This document shows positions 47,216-56,713 of a stretch of 64,000 bases of DNA, in pieces. The stretch comes from Siphonodentalium dalli. Lineage: Eukaryota > Mollusca > Scaphopoda > Gadilida > Siphonodentaliidae. The stretch covers positions 165,408,394 to 165,472,393 of the forward strand of contig CP136069.1 of NCBI GenBank assembly GCA_032622095.1. Reading direction: 5' to 3'. Position 1 is the stretch's first letter. Each line of letters opens with the position of its first letter. Under the pieces are notes generated by a model. It was not told the DNA's origin, did not search any database, and saw only the letters and a list, made by a program, of their open reading frames with translations. The position numbers and the translations under genes are program-made.

Positions 47216-47503
47216 GTATATTTTATTGACGGAGCGACGAACACCCCCGAGGGTTTAGTTATTCATCACCCGCAGACTCGTTGCCATATGGCCATCATAT
47301 TCCCGTGACAAAATGATCAAATTGAACCTACATGCTCACATAGGTTCATATTGGACATATTGAATTAAAACACATTATGACCACGATAAATAGGCTTCTA
47401 TAGAACCTATTGCTCAACTGTTGCCATTTTGGACTTATTTCGTTTGGAAATACGTTCAAATTGAACCTATTTCGACCTCCAAATAGGTTCATATTGAGCT
47501 TAA
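47216..47503. other. No gene; GAACCTATT-type repeats
   Basis: GAACCTATTTCGACCTCCAA and AATAGGTTCATATTG occur here and again at 47,826-47,870, on both sides of the next element. Related phrases lie near 30.66 and 40.36 kb. Confidence 0.55.
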
Positions 47504-47771
47504 CCCTTTCAGTGCCAGGTCCGATTTTTGTATCAACCCATATACCCTGTGCCAATGCATTCTCTTATACATGCGAGTCGACCATAGGTCGCCTCGCATA
47601 TATAAGAGAATGTATTGGCCTAACAATTTTTCATCATTTGTTATTATTTTTTACAATTATTTACAATTTTAATAATTTTTTCTTATATTCTTTAACTCTT
47701 TCAGTGCCAGACTTATTTTGTAGGTTAAGTGCCAGGGAATCTTACGTTTTTCATGGGCATCAAAATTATAT
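47504..47771 (+). mobile_element. TTAA-type hairpin MITE, copy lacking a clear right end
   Basis: TTAA (47,500-47,503) then CCCTTTCAGTGCCAGGTCC starts the element, followed by a complete hairpin (about 47,551-47,618). A second CTCTTTCAGTGCCAG occurs internally at about 47,695. Homology to the inverted copy at 21,077-21,306 stops near GGGCATCAAAATTA, so the true right end is uncertain. Confidence 0.65.
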
Positions 47772-48835
47772 ATGAGGTCTTACCTCGGTAAAAAAGACTT
47801 GCCTATAAAGAACCTATTGCTGAACATTGAACCTATTTCGACCTCCAAATAGGTCCATATTGATCTTATGATCCAGGAGAATATGCTGCCTGGTTAGAAA
47901 CTGACCATCCCCCAAACGAATCAGGATATATAGAGGATCTTCAACGAGTTATGTTGGGATATAAGATTTTATGAAACGAGTTGCAAAATGCATACATTTG
48001 TAACGTTAGCTGAGCGTTTCACAACCGTATACGACAGTATTGGGCGCTCTGAGGCTGGCGACCGAAAATATAGTCTCCCGATTGTCCTGTTGTTTTTGTG
48101 TCTATTTTCGTTAGAACAACGAAGTTACTGCAACGAAATTCGACACGAATTTAACTTAAACGAACAGAGCTATAATTTTGCATTGTCTGGTGTTGGTGTC
48201 ATGCGTGGCTTTTCGTGATAGTATTAACCCACTTGGATCAATGTAAAGACGCGCGGTCATTTTGTTGGCGCGATGCCAAGTGATATGTAACTAGTGAGAT
48301 ATTAGGAGATGTGTAATGGCTTTTTAATGATATAATAGGGGTTTCGTGTGATAGCTAAAAACGAAACGACCGCAATTGAACAGACTTTATTAAAATAATT
48401 CAACTCTTTCCCACTGTCCTTCCATAACAATTGAATTGATGAGAATTTCCAACAGTGACTCTTGTATTTCGAGGAATAGATTTCCTAACTTCTGAATGTT
48501 TGAGACGCCTATTATTTTCGTTACGTGGTATTTACATTATTATAATTCCACATTTAGAATATATCACGCCAGGAATCTCTACTATAGCTAACGCCCGTAG
48601 AGATCATATTCCAACAATTAAAAACTTGGGAACGTTTTGTAGTTTTGGCAGGAAACCTTATAAAGGTCGAAAAATTAACGCGGGGAATATATTTCTTTGT
48701 TAATATATGTTGCGTAATAGTTTATTCATCAGTAGGCGGCGAAGGTCCCAGCTCGAGATTACATTATTTAACGGACTTTGTGGGCGATTTTGCGTTGTGC
48801 CAATTACTATCATGGGATTTCTACAAGGTAGTTAA
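47772..48835. other. No supported gene; repeat fragment
   Basis: 48,560-48,780 (CACGCCAGGAATCTCTAC, GTAGAGATCATATTCC, GGTCCCAGCTCGAGATT) recurs inside the long direct repeats at 52.4 and 57.5 kb and partly at 40.2 kb. A 76-codon frame at 47,988-48,218 has no motif. Confidence 0.5.
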
Positions 48836-49095
48836 CCCTTTACCCAACAAACCGGCCAAAACCGGCCAAATAAAGCTTCAACATCATAAAATATCTTCGG
48901 TCTGTCTCAATAGAACCATACAAATATGGATATCATTGGAACCGGCTCCTTGACCACATTGTGATAGTTACAGTTATGCCCTGTGCCAATGCATTCTCTT
49001 ATATATGCGAGTCAACCATAGGTCGCCTCGCATATATAAGAGAATGCATTGGCCTAAAAAAAATTCTTACATTCTTTAACAATTTTATAATTATG
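48836..49095 (+). mobile_element. Truncated TTAA-type hairpin MITE, copy of the 38.5 kb element
   Basis: TTAA (48,832-48,835) and CCCTTTACCCAACA start a copy of 38,545 onward, including ACCGGCCAAAACCGGCCAAA and a full hairpin (about 48,985-49,053). After GGCCTAAAAAAAATTC it resembles family A interior and then stops near a poly-C run. No right terminus is seen. Confidence 0.75.
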
Positions 49096-49243
49096 ATTGC
49101 TTGCGGCACCCCCCCCCCCCCGGTGTCCCGAACATGAAACCCGATTGACCTTCGCTGCAATCGCCTACTCAAAATCACTAAAGCTCTGAATATATATGCA
49201 GGAAATGACCTGTTTGGGCTGCGGCCTGTAATGAAGGATTCAA

Positions 49244-49649
49244 GCCTGAGTTTAGTGTGCCTGTCGTTTGCAGAATGAGGTGCCCAAAGGGTGAATTTAG
49301 TTATGCCATGCCGCCCGCATAGCTGGCTAATTATAGTATCACCAAATTCACCCTTTGTGGACCTCATTCTGCATGGCCTCATCTGCCATGGGAGACATAG
49401 ACTCGGATTGAAGTTCCCAAAATGGTGAATATTGTGATGTACACCCATTGGGAAACCTCGATTATGCAACGTGTCGTCTGCCAATTTTGGGATATAGAGA
49501 AACTAAACTAAAAAAGAAATTGAATCTATGTGAAGAAGTTATTTTAGAAATTTTATAATAAAGAAACTTTCCAGAGAAGATGAGGCCTAAGCAGAATGGG
49601 GGAGTCGGGACCTCATTCTGCAAATGACAGGCACACTAAACTCAGACTT
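49244..49649. mobile_element. Inverted-repeat MITE (family C), copy 2
   Basis: CTGAGTTTAGTGTGCCTGTC at the left and its inverse ending GACAGGCACACTAAACTCAG at the right define the ends, followed by CAGAATGAGGT/ACCTCATTCTG. A second inverted pair (GGGTGAATTTAG/CAAATTCACCC) lies near the left end. A GTCGTCTGC motif lies at 49,473. Non-coding; a 161-codon minus-strand frame crosses it and is not credible. Confidence 0.8.
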
Positions 49650-49931
49650 GGAAGGGTTGTGTTGCTATATCTGCTGTGAAGAAGGGTTGTGTTGTTAAAT
49701 CTGGGTTTGTAGTGAAGGGTTAATTGGTTTGCTATATCTGTTACCTGTCGGTCAAGACGAAGAATGTGTGTCACATAGAGACCGGAGTATGGTTACAGAA
49801 TAATTATCACAGAAGAGGCTGCTTGTAACGATCTCGGTATAGATACGGGCATCATTTCCGTTTAGAAGCCGTTTAACGAGGACTTTATAGGGATGGACAC
49901 ACGGGCGCTGGAAATTAGCTACAGTAATGCG
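49650..49931. other. No gene seen
   Basis: GAAGGGTTGTGTTG occurs twice near 49,650 and 49,681. Otherwise nothing was recognised. Confidence 0.5.
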
Positions 49932-50520
49932 AGCTTTTCGATGAATGGCAACAAGCCATATTTCCTACTAAATCCTGAAAGTTACCCATAATTCTGCTGT
50001 AGTTATGGAGTCGATTACTTAGGACATTAATGTATATAAACACTGGTGTCCACGTCGGTAAAGATGTATTCAACTGATAGTCATAGTGGCAGTCACTGAC
50101 CGTGGTGTGTCAAAATCCCGAACAGTTATGCCTGGATCCGACCAATAAATCAATCAATTGTATTCAGCTCATCATCATGTAGATATACAGAATACATACG
50201 CGTATATACGTGTACCAGCCATTATTACTCCAATGATTATATAGCAATCAATATGTAATCGTGATTCGCGATGAGGTATATAATGATAGTTAATATCAGT
50301 AACACCTGGCACGGGATGTTCGATTAAATATCAGAATATAAGATATCCTATAATCCCATATCCCATAATATGTGAAATATAGCGAAGTATCAAAATATGA
50401 GATACATCGAAAAAGCGAAATAGGAAATACAGCGAGATAGCGGAATAGGAAATGCAGCGAAATAGAGCACAACGAGCGAAATATAGAAATGAGAAATGAC
50501 GCGAAATAACGATACTACAT
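49932..50520. repeat. Low-copy repeat shared with 30.8-31.2 kb
   Basis: The same order is seen as at 30,815: half of a family B MITE (GATGAATGGCAACAAGCCAT), then ATATGTAATCG, GGGATGTTCGATTAAATATC, CCCATATCCCATAATAT and the GCGAAATAG-rich segment. Here the outer ACAGTAATGCGA of the MITE's other end is kept at 49,922, showing that the MITE half arose by internal deletion. Confidence 0.7.
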
Positions 50521-50559
50521 GTATCTATTATATAGCGATTGATAGTTATATCACTATTA

Positions 50560-50805
50560 ACGAAATGAGCTGATGTGACCGACTTCGTCCAGGCTATTTA
50601 GGGATTTCTTTGTGAAACATGCCTATATATGAGCGTATATGAGCGAGGTCAAGGTCAAGATCAATGACACAGTCGCACGTGAAATTGAACCCGCCCATAT
50701 TGTTCCCGGGATCAAAGTAGGCCTACATACCAAATTTGAGTCGGATCGGTCGAGCAGTTTATGAATCTATAACACACACATACATACACACAGACAGACA
50801 GAAGT
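50560..50805 (+). repeat. SINE/RTE-like 3' end with CACACATACA-CAGACAGA tail
   Basis: GAGTCGGATCGGTCGAGCAG followed by TTTATGAATCTATAACACAC and a CACACAGACAGACAGA tail resembles the 3' ends of tRNA-derived or RTE-type retroposons, which often end in a CAGA-type microsatellite. No body or promoter boxes could be confirmed. Confidence 0.4.
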
Positions 50806-51420
50806 TCCAAAATATAAAATAGAGAACAGTGATTTCAGAAACAGATTCTCTGGGAATTGAAATATCAATATGTAAACATGGTAAATCATGTTTTGTCCTT
50901 GATTTATGGTATTAGTTACTCCCCTACTCTTTGTATGTTCACGATTTAGATGTACTGTATTGGGCTTCACTTGGATTATAATAAGGCACCGCAAGTTGCA
51001 AACACGGGGCTGTTTACGGGGCTTGATCCTATGATACTTTAATAATGCATTCTTCAAACTAGCATACTGTCTTATAGTGGTTAAATATCATTTCGGGACG
51101 CTGTAATGAACGCGAGGAATGCTTTGATATTGGCGCGTTTAATCGTTTAGATATAAATATGCACTGAGACTGGGCGTGCTAAATGTAACAATGGATGGGT
51201 GGATAAAGGCACCGATATAATGGTCTCCATGTAAAAGATTTATGACATGCATAGCACCGCTATATTTCGATATCACGAGCGGGAAGATTTCCCATGGGGT
51301 TCCTAGAGCAGTTTGTCGTTGCAAAACAGCGTGATAAATAGATTCTTCCATGACAGGTTGCCATCCAATCGGACCTTTTGCATGCGAACGTATTCAATCA
51401 GTCGTGATTTCGCCTATAGT
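50806..51420. other. No supported gene
   Basis: Frames of 96 codons (50,767-51,057, -) and 70 codons (51,139-51,351, -) show no recognisable domain. Confidence 0.45.
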
Positions 51421-51606
51421 CGAGTCAATGTGTACATTGAGAATGTCGTTAGTCGAGACACTGTGTACATTGTGAATGTCGTTAGTCGAAACACTGTGTA
51501 CATTGAGAATGTCGTTAGTCGAGTCAATGTGTACATTGTGAATGTCGTTAGTCGAAACACTGTGTACATTGAGAATGTCGTTAGTCGAGACACTGTGTAC
51601 ATTGTG
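51421..51606. repeat. 33-bp tandem repeat, about six units
   Basis: Units of AGTCGA.ACACTGTGTACATT plus GAGAATGTCGTT repeat every 33 bp, alternating GAGACA, GAAACA and GTCAAT variants and GAGAAT/GTGAAT variants. Because 33 is eleven codons, frames open on both strands (51,313-51,696 + and 51,394-51,777 -) with an 11-residue period. The array ends exactly where the long direct repeat begins. Confidence 0.9.
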
Positions 51607-52721
51607 AGTGTCATCGTTAACATGATGAGTTCTGCTGAGTGTTGCACAATATGGATCGTAGAGTATTTGGAAAATCCAAGCCACATAATAAAGTGATGTT
51701 AAACACTCCGGTAGGGCGATCAAATAAAAATGGAGAATATCTTGCTCAAAGTAATTATTTTTACGAGTATTAATCAAAATTTACAACACACACCTTCATT
51801 CTTATAATTATAGTAATTAAATGCAATGACTCTCGATGGCGAAATCATTTGTGTCAGTTTATCGCCGATAGTTGCGTCCCGAATCGAGATGTAAATATTT
51901 ACAATTGAGCGTTTTTCACACGATGTTTTCTATGAAGTGGTATGGTCGATTTATTTGAATTGTTCGACGATGTCAGTAGAATGCTACATTCCACAGGTTG
52001 GCATAGCACCTGAGTACTATAACTTCTCAATTTCACGCACCCGAACAAGTCCACAATATGTCTTTAAAGCTGCTCACATTGCGTGAATAATTTGTTTTCA
52101 CATAACCGCATTGACGTTATCAGGACGTAGATCTATAGCGCCACGAATGTCTACGCTGGCTGTGATAAGGGTTGACTGTATCTATATGGATACTAATGGC
52201 GCAAGTGGAGAGTAAGATGTATATAAAATATATATTTAAAATCTACTAAATTAAAGAACGCATTAGAATATATCTCAGAGAAAATAGTCTCACACGAGAA
52301 ACCTACAGTATCTAACAGCTCACATAATGCTACAATCATCCGTCTTCATTCTTCAGAGTTCTCACCGGCACGGTACATCTACAGCCCGTGTAGATAATAT
52401 TCCACTATAGTACAAAACATGGGAACTTTTTGATGTTCTGACCCGTTCTGACAGGGAACTTTATAACATTGAACAAACATATTTCTTTGTTAATACGTGT
52501 TCCTCAATAATCAACTTCACATTAGGGTGTGGTCCCAGCTCGAGATTGCATGTTTTTTTCTGTGACTTTTGTGAGCCGATATATCAATAAACATTGAATT
52601 AATTACCCAGGAGAAATTCCATAATTGCATGTAAGTGTTGCAAAGCAAAATCGCTCACAAAGTCACTTAAATCGTGCAATTTCGAGTTGGAACATTCACC
52701 CACAGTGTAGTACCTTATTTA
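51607..52721. repeat. Long direct repeat, left copy (D1)
   Basis: It begins AGTGTCATCGTTAACATGAT and ends CAGTGTAGTACCTTATTTA. It is nearly identical to 56,714-58,088 apart from scattered substitutions, a ~45-bp gap near 52,385 and a 213-bp MITE present only in the right copy. It contains a family R repeat (51,692-52,070) and a segment related to 48.6 kb. No gene is encoded. The two copies lie directly against the ends of a 4-kb insert carrying the recombinase gene. Confidence 0.9.
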
Positions 52722-53590
52722 TTATTACATCTTTATTTCCTCCATAGATGAAGATTGACATAAATGACAAACATGAATATTACATTATAATTATATACAA
52801 TGGAACCACAATATGTGGTACACAGCTACCTGAAAATAAGACATTTATAATACAATAAGTTGACTCCAAGTGAACTCATGTGGCATGTATCTGTAGTAAA
52901 AATCAATGTGTAAACATATTTATCTTACAATTTAGCTATATTTCCTCAAATTCACGCGAAAACGCCTAGGCGGTTTCCGATCTTGTATCCTGGATGCCAG
53001 TGGATGGCAACAAGATTATCGTGGATGGCAACAACGAGTACACGTGCGTTTTGACAACTGGCTTGTCATCAAAACAAAGCGTCTAAATAACAAATTTAAA
53101 AGCCGTAAAATAACACCAGCGTGCGCTAGACATAATATAATAAATACTTGTGTTAACAAAGTGGAAAAATGTGGAGAGAAGACAGGACAGGACCGAAAAA
53201 AAACTAAAAAAAACGCACCGCAAAATGTTTGGAAATTAAAAAAGCAACACATTGTTTACAGCGCGTACGAATACGGACTATTTTGACAATTTCTATTATA
53301 AGCGAAGTAGGGAATTCCCCGTAATTCAGTACGGTCTTGATCAGAAACTGCTGACGGTAATTTTTATTCGATAAAATACAGAAGGGAAATTGAAATAAAA
53401 TTATTTTTTGTTAAGGATACAAGAGAGATTACTTACGAAAAGTCCGTTATTTCATTGCATTTCTCATGAATTAATTTTAATGGTTGATTTAGATGCTTTT
53501 AAAGCGTCGTCTGCATTTGCAATTTCTGCAGAGTACACAACGTAAATCTAGCGATTCTTGCGAATATACCTAAAATAAATTTAAAACAAT
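52722..53590. other. Start of the 4-kb insert and 5' region of the recombinase gene
   Basis: 52,722-52,930 begins TTATTACATCTTTATTTCC and resembles the reversed 3' end of a LINE. 53,044-53,286 holds an 80-codon Lys-rich frame of no known family. The 300 bp before the recombinase start have no clear core promoter; a GTCGTCTGC motif lies at 53,506. The start at 53,591 has a good eukaryotic context (AACAATATGG, A at -3 and G at +4). Confidence 0.5.
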
Positions 53591-54289
53591 ATGGAGTTTA
53601 ACGAGGTATCATACGATGATCTGATGCAGCTATTTCGAGAAGATGACGATTTGCATGATGTTGTGATCAGAATCGACAATGAAAACAGTTCTAAAACTAG
53701 TGAAAATGTTTTTGTTGAAAGTCAGTGTACTACTACTACTTCTCAAATGTTGCCTGTGGATGCCACGATCTCAGCCAGTGTTTCCGATTATGGGTCCTCA
53801 GTTCCACTATGGGGATGGAGAAGGAAGAACAGTGAAACTAACAACATTATCAATACAACTGCAAGTACTTCAACTGCTATTATAAATACCACTGCTGTTA
53901 GTGTTACATCACCACGGTCACAGACAGAAGTAAGTGCTCAGCAGATACCAACAATGGCAACATCCAAAGCACCAACATTTGTTAATGTTCAGGACTCTGA
54001 CAAAGATGACTTTGTATCAAGTATGCAAAATGAAAACACAGTAAAGAAAACTCAAGTTGTGATAAGGGCCTTTACAATATTTCTGTCCCAAAGGAATGAA
54101 TTTCGGGCTATTGAAATGATTGACCCAATTCACATGGATAATTATATAGGGTCCTTCATATTATCTGTCAGGAAAGCAGATGGATCTGATTATGAGCCGG
54201 ATTCATTGACATCCTACCACCGCGGTATCGATAGATATTTGAGGGAGAAGAAATATCCATATCGTATATGTATGGACCGCGAATTTTGA
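53591..54289 (+). CDS. Crypton-like tyrosine recombinase, N-terminal part
   Basis: This frame of 232 codons encodes a Ser/Thr-rich region (about residues 45-130) followed by the core-binding domain of a KIAA1958/QRICH1/ZMYM-type recombinase (DUF3504 group). That group is known to derive from Crypton DNA transposons. The diagnostic block is YEPDSLTSYHRGIDRYL near residues 201-217, preceded by a helical segment with FTIFLSQRN. The frame stops at TGA (54,287-54,289), exactly where family members continue. The missing continuation, ESSRTVLASKGK, is encoded directly downstream in the next frame. The start codon has a strong Kozak context. It is intronless, as in Cryptons. There is no paralogue in the window. 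I am confident of the family, but not of whether the gene is active. Confidence 0.85.
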   Translation: MEFNEVSYDDLMQLFREDDDLHDVVIRIDNENSSKTSENVFVESQCTTTTSQMLPVDATISASVSDYGSSVPLWGWRRKNSETNNIINTTASTSTAIINTTAVSVTSPRSQTEVSAQQIPTMATSKAPTFVNVQDSDKDDFVSSMQNENTVKKTQVVIRAFTIFLSQRNEFRAIEMIDPIHMDNYIGSFILSVRKADGSDYEPDSLTSYHRGIDRYLREKKYPYRICMDREF

Positions 54290-54290
54290 A
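54281..54290 (+). other. +1 frame change at TTT-TGA within the recombinase gene
   Basis: The first frame reads GAA TTT TGA. The second frame is entered if reading moves forward by one base in the four-T run, giving TTT GAA AGT. Homology to the family is continuous across this point. It is therefore either a one-base insertion, an assembly error, or a shifty stop like the CUU-UGA of bacterial RF2. The sequence alone cannot decide. Confidence 0.85.
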
Positions 54291-55367
54291 AGTTCCAGGA
54301 CAGTATTGGCAAGCAAGGGGAAACAGTTGAAAGCAGCAGGCAAAGGAAATCGGCCAAATGCAGCTGAACCGATAACAGAAAGCGAGGAAGTTATTCTCAG
54401 GGAAAGAGATGTGTTAAGTGTTGATTGTCCCTATGGTTTGCAAAATCTAATGTGGTATAACAATGTGAAATTGTTCGGAATGCGCACTGGAAAAGAGCAA
54501 CATAGTTTGCGGTGGGGTGACATTATGCTCGAGAAAGATGCAAATGGAATAGAATATTTGAAACACAATGAAAGGACAACAAAAACTCGAACAGGAGAAA
54601 GTGCCAGTACTCACCACCGAGCCTTCAGTCCAAAAGCTTTCGCAATCCCTGGAGTTTCAGCTACAGAATGTCCAGTGGCAGCGTACAAAGTATTCGCATC
54701 AAAGCGTCCACTGAACACTTTGCAGCCTGATTCACCATTCTACATCGAAGTGAATCATAATCGCAAACCAGATTCACCTTTCTGGTATAAGGCTCAACCG
54801 ATGGGTGAACACGCCTTATCCAAAATAATGAAGAAAATGGCAGAAAAGGGTCAACTTCCTGGTAGAAAGACCAATAACTGCGTCAGGAAAACAACATGCA
54901 CTCGATTACTTCACAATGACATTACTCCAAACACCATTGCACAGCTTTCAGGTCACAGAAATATTGCCAGTGTAAATAATTATTCTGTTGCGTCAGTGGA
55001 AATGCAACGGAAAATGTCGGATATTCTCTGCATAGCACCAAAACGAACACTAACTTCTGACTCCAATGTTGAAAATTCGAATTCCGTTCCAACTAGAATT
55101 GTTGATACACGTGACACTGAGAATGCAAGCCAGAATTCGATTGTTGAAGTGACGGAAAGTGCGGAATTCATTAAAACAGTGAATGGACAGTCATCTCATG
55201 CAATGCCTCTCGCAAACAATATTACCATCCAAGGAAACTGCCCATCAAATGTTACAATTATCATGTTAAAAGTGACAATTATGTTGAACATTCGAAACGG
55301 AAATATCGTCGCCTCATCATTGAATCGGATTCCAGTCAAAGGGAAATTGAATAGTCACGCGACGTGA
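54288..55367 (+). CDS. Crypton-like tyrosine recombinase, catalytic part
   Basis: This 359-codon stretch has no stops and carries the catalytic domain. Numbering from the Leu codon at 54,306, the first active-site Arg is in LFGMRTGKEQHSLRWGD (R60). Box II is NNCVRKTTCTRL, with R194 but Asn where most relatives have His (position 191). SGHRN gives H217, and VNNY gives the likely nucleophile Tyr226. A Ser/Thr/Asn-rich tail follows. No internal ATG lies before the catalytic Arg at a useful place, so it probably depends on the upstream frame. Tyrosine recombinases cut and rejoin DNA through a 3'-phosphotyrosine intermediate; Cryptons use this to integrate circles. A LINE fragment lies just downstream on the other strand. 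Confidence 0.85.
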   Translation, partial: ESSRTVLASKGKQLKAAGKGNRPNAAEPITESEEVILRERDVLSVDCPYGLQNLMWYNNVKLFGMRTGKEQHSLRWGDIMLEKDANGIEYLKHNERTTKTRTGESASTHHRAFSPKAFAIPGVSATECPVAAYKVFASKRPLNTLQPDSPFYIEVNHNRKPDSPFWYKAQPMGEHALSKIMKKMAEKGQLPGRKTNNCVRKTTCTRLLHNDITPNTIAQLSGHRNIASVNNYSVASVEMQRKMSDILCIAPKRTLTSDSNVENSNSVPTRIVDTRDTENASQNSIVEVTESAEFIKTVNGQSSHAMPLANNITIQGNCPSNVTIIMLKVTIMLNIRNGNIVASSLNRIPVKGKLNSHAT

Positions 55368-55400
55368 CTTTCTCAGAATTTGACTTTTCACGACGTCGCG
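55368..55400 (+). repeat. Imperfect hairpin just after the recombinase stop
   Basis: GTCACGCGACGTGAC at the stop codon pairs approximately with TCACGACGTCGCGTG about 20 bp later. It could form a stem over the end of the reading frame, or be part of an element end. The role is unknown. Confidence 0.5.
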
Positions 55401-55435
55401 TGCGGAGAATATTGTGTACGTTTTGTGTTGCGCGT

Positions 55436-55441
55436 AATAAA
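55436..55441 (+). promoter_or_regulatory. Candidate polyadenylation signal AATAAA
   Basis: AATAAA occurs about 70 bp after the recombinase stop, in a TTTTGTGTTG context. It is positioned as expected for the 3' end of a compact intronless transcript. Confidence 0.5.
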
Positions 55442-55502
55442 ATAGTTCCTGTTTTAAATTAAGTTTTAAAGCATTTTTATGGGACGAATTGTAAGATAAA
55501 TT

Positions 55503-55661
55503 GGTTATCACCACCCAGTGTGTTTCCGAGATCCGTATTCAAGTCTCGCTGCCTTCTCTGTGCTGTCTATCGACTCGTCCTACGGACTCGTCGATAGACT
55601 GCCCAGAGAAGGCAGCTCGACTTGAATACTGATCTCGGAAACACACATGGTGGTGATAACC
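55503..55661. mobile_element. 159-bp hairpin MITE
   Basis: GGTTATCACCACCCAGTGTG...AGATC.GTATTCAAGTC at the left mirrors GACTTGAATACTGATCTCGG...GGTGGTGATAACC at the right. Inner arms CTGCCTTCTCTG and TCTATCGAC also pair, leaving a loop of a few bases around CCTACGGACTCG. It lies between the recombinase gene and the LINE fragment. Confidence 0.8.
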
Positions 55662-55868
55662 TATATATATTGTCAGTTATTGCATGAGAGTCTATCCAAG
55701 AAATCGAGATAGATCCTGCCCAAGCGCGACTACATCGAAATCGAAGCAATTGCGATCTGCCCGTGCCACTGGCTTAAAAGATAAGCATAGCAGACGCAGA
55801 CGAATCACAACTGATCCGTAACATTATTGATTTGTTGGAGAGTCATGCTGTGGGAGCTGATCGATAGT

Positions 55869-56713
55869 CTATGGCGGATCAAAGTAGGTGTTCGGATCGG
55901 TCAGGGCAACATCGGCTCTTGTATCCGATCGAGCAACACCACGCTTTTTCAGAAGAAAGTATGCATGCCACACTCGAGATGTAGCCGATATCATGAAGTT
56001 CAGGAAGGAGTCAATATCAATCAGCACAGACTTCAGTTCATCATTGATGAGTGATAAATGAAGTAAGACCATATTGGTGGAAGATAGCCGATCAACAAGA
56101 ATGAATGGGTGTACCACAAACTGGTTAATGATACCATAGAACATGTCGTTTCTTATATTTACAAGATACTGGCAATCGATGAGTATATGTTCTACGATAT
56201 CGGTGTATGAAAGTTCACAGACCGTGCAGAATCCAGCATCTGAGGAAGTGGTTGCCTCAATAACACTTGCTAGTGTGTGGTATGATCGCCTGTTGTTTGG
56301 GAATTTTCTACAAAGGTACCAAATAGATGAGACTTGCAGCGTGTCATGTAATTTTACAAATCGATTGAATGATGGGTCAGTACTTATTCTTGATTTCCAA
56401 GCGAATTCGTCTGCATTATGTATAGTACATCTTATTCGTCTTTTCCATGATAATTTCGGAATGAATGTGCCAAATTGGACATATTCAGTTAGGGCACCCG
56501 TCATGTCGTGCTTTTCGATGATCGAAATAATATTACATAACACTGACGAATTTTTGTCATATGGTGGTGTGTAGATGCACTCATAAAGGCGCCTGAGAAA
56601 GACGTTTTTGCAAGCCTTTCCCGTAGGAACACGACACAAGCCACCGAACAGAGAAAGCTTCCTGGCTTCAATGATTGACTGCAAAGACGAAGTTCCCAAC
56701 AGACCAAGGACCA
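55869..56713 (-). mobile_element. 5'-truncated LINE ORF2 C-terminal region
   Basis: An uninterrupted minus-strand frame of about 280 codons matches the end of a non-LTR retrotransposon polyprotein. SIIEARKLSLFGGLCR is followed by an Asn/Trp-rich region, then a CTVC...VEHILIDC zinc-type cluster. Reverse transcriptase motifs are absent. The frame is open from its very first base at 56,713, which is exactly where the right long direct repeat begins, so truncation or junction occurred there. No poly-A tail is visible at the other end; the 3' flank carries the hairpin at 55.5 kb. Confidence 0.75.

Noticed and set aside
53591-56713. A DIRS-type element, because a tyrosine recombinase and a reverse-transcribing element fragment are adjacent
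   Set aside because: The LINE-like fragment is on the opposite strand and ends in a LINE-type zinc cluster. The recombinase belongs to the KIAA1958/Crypton-like group.
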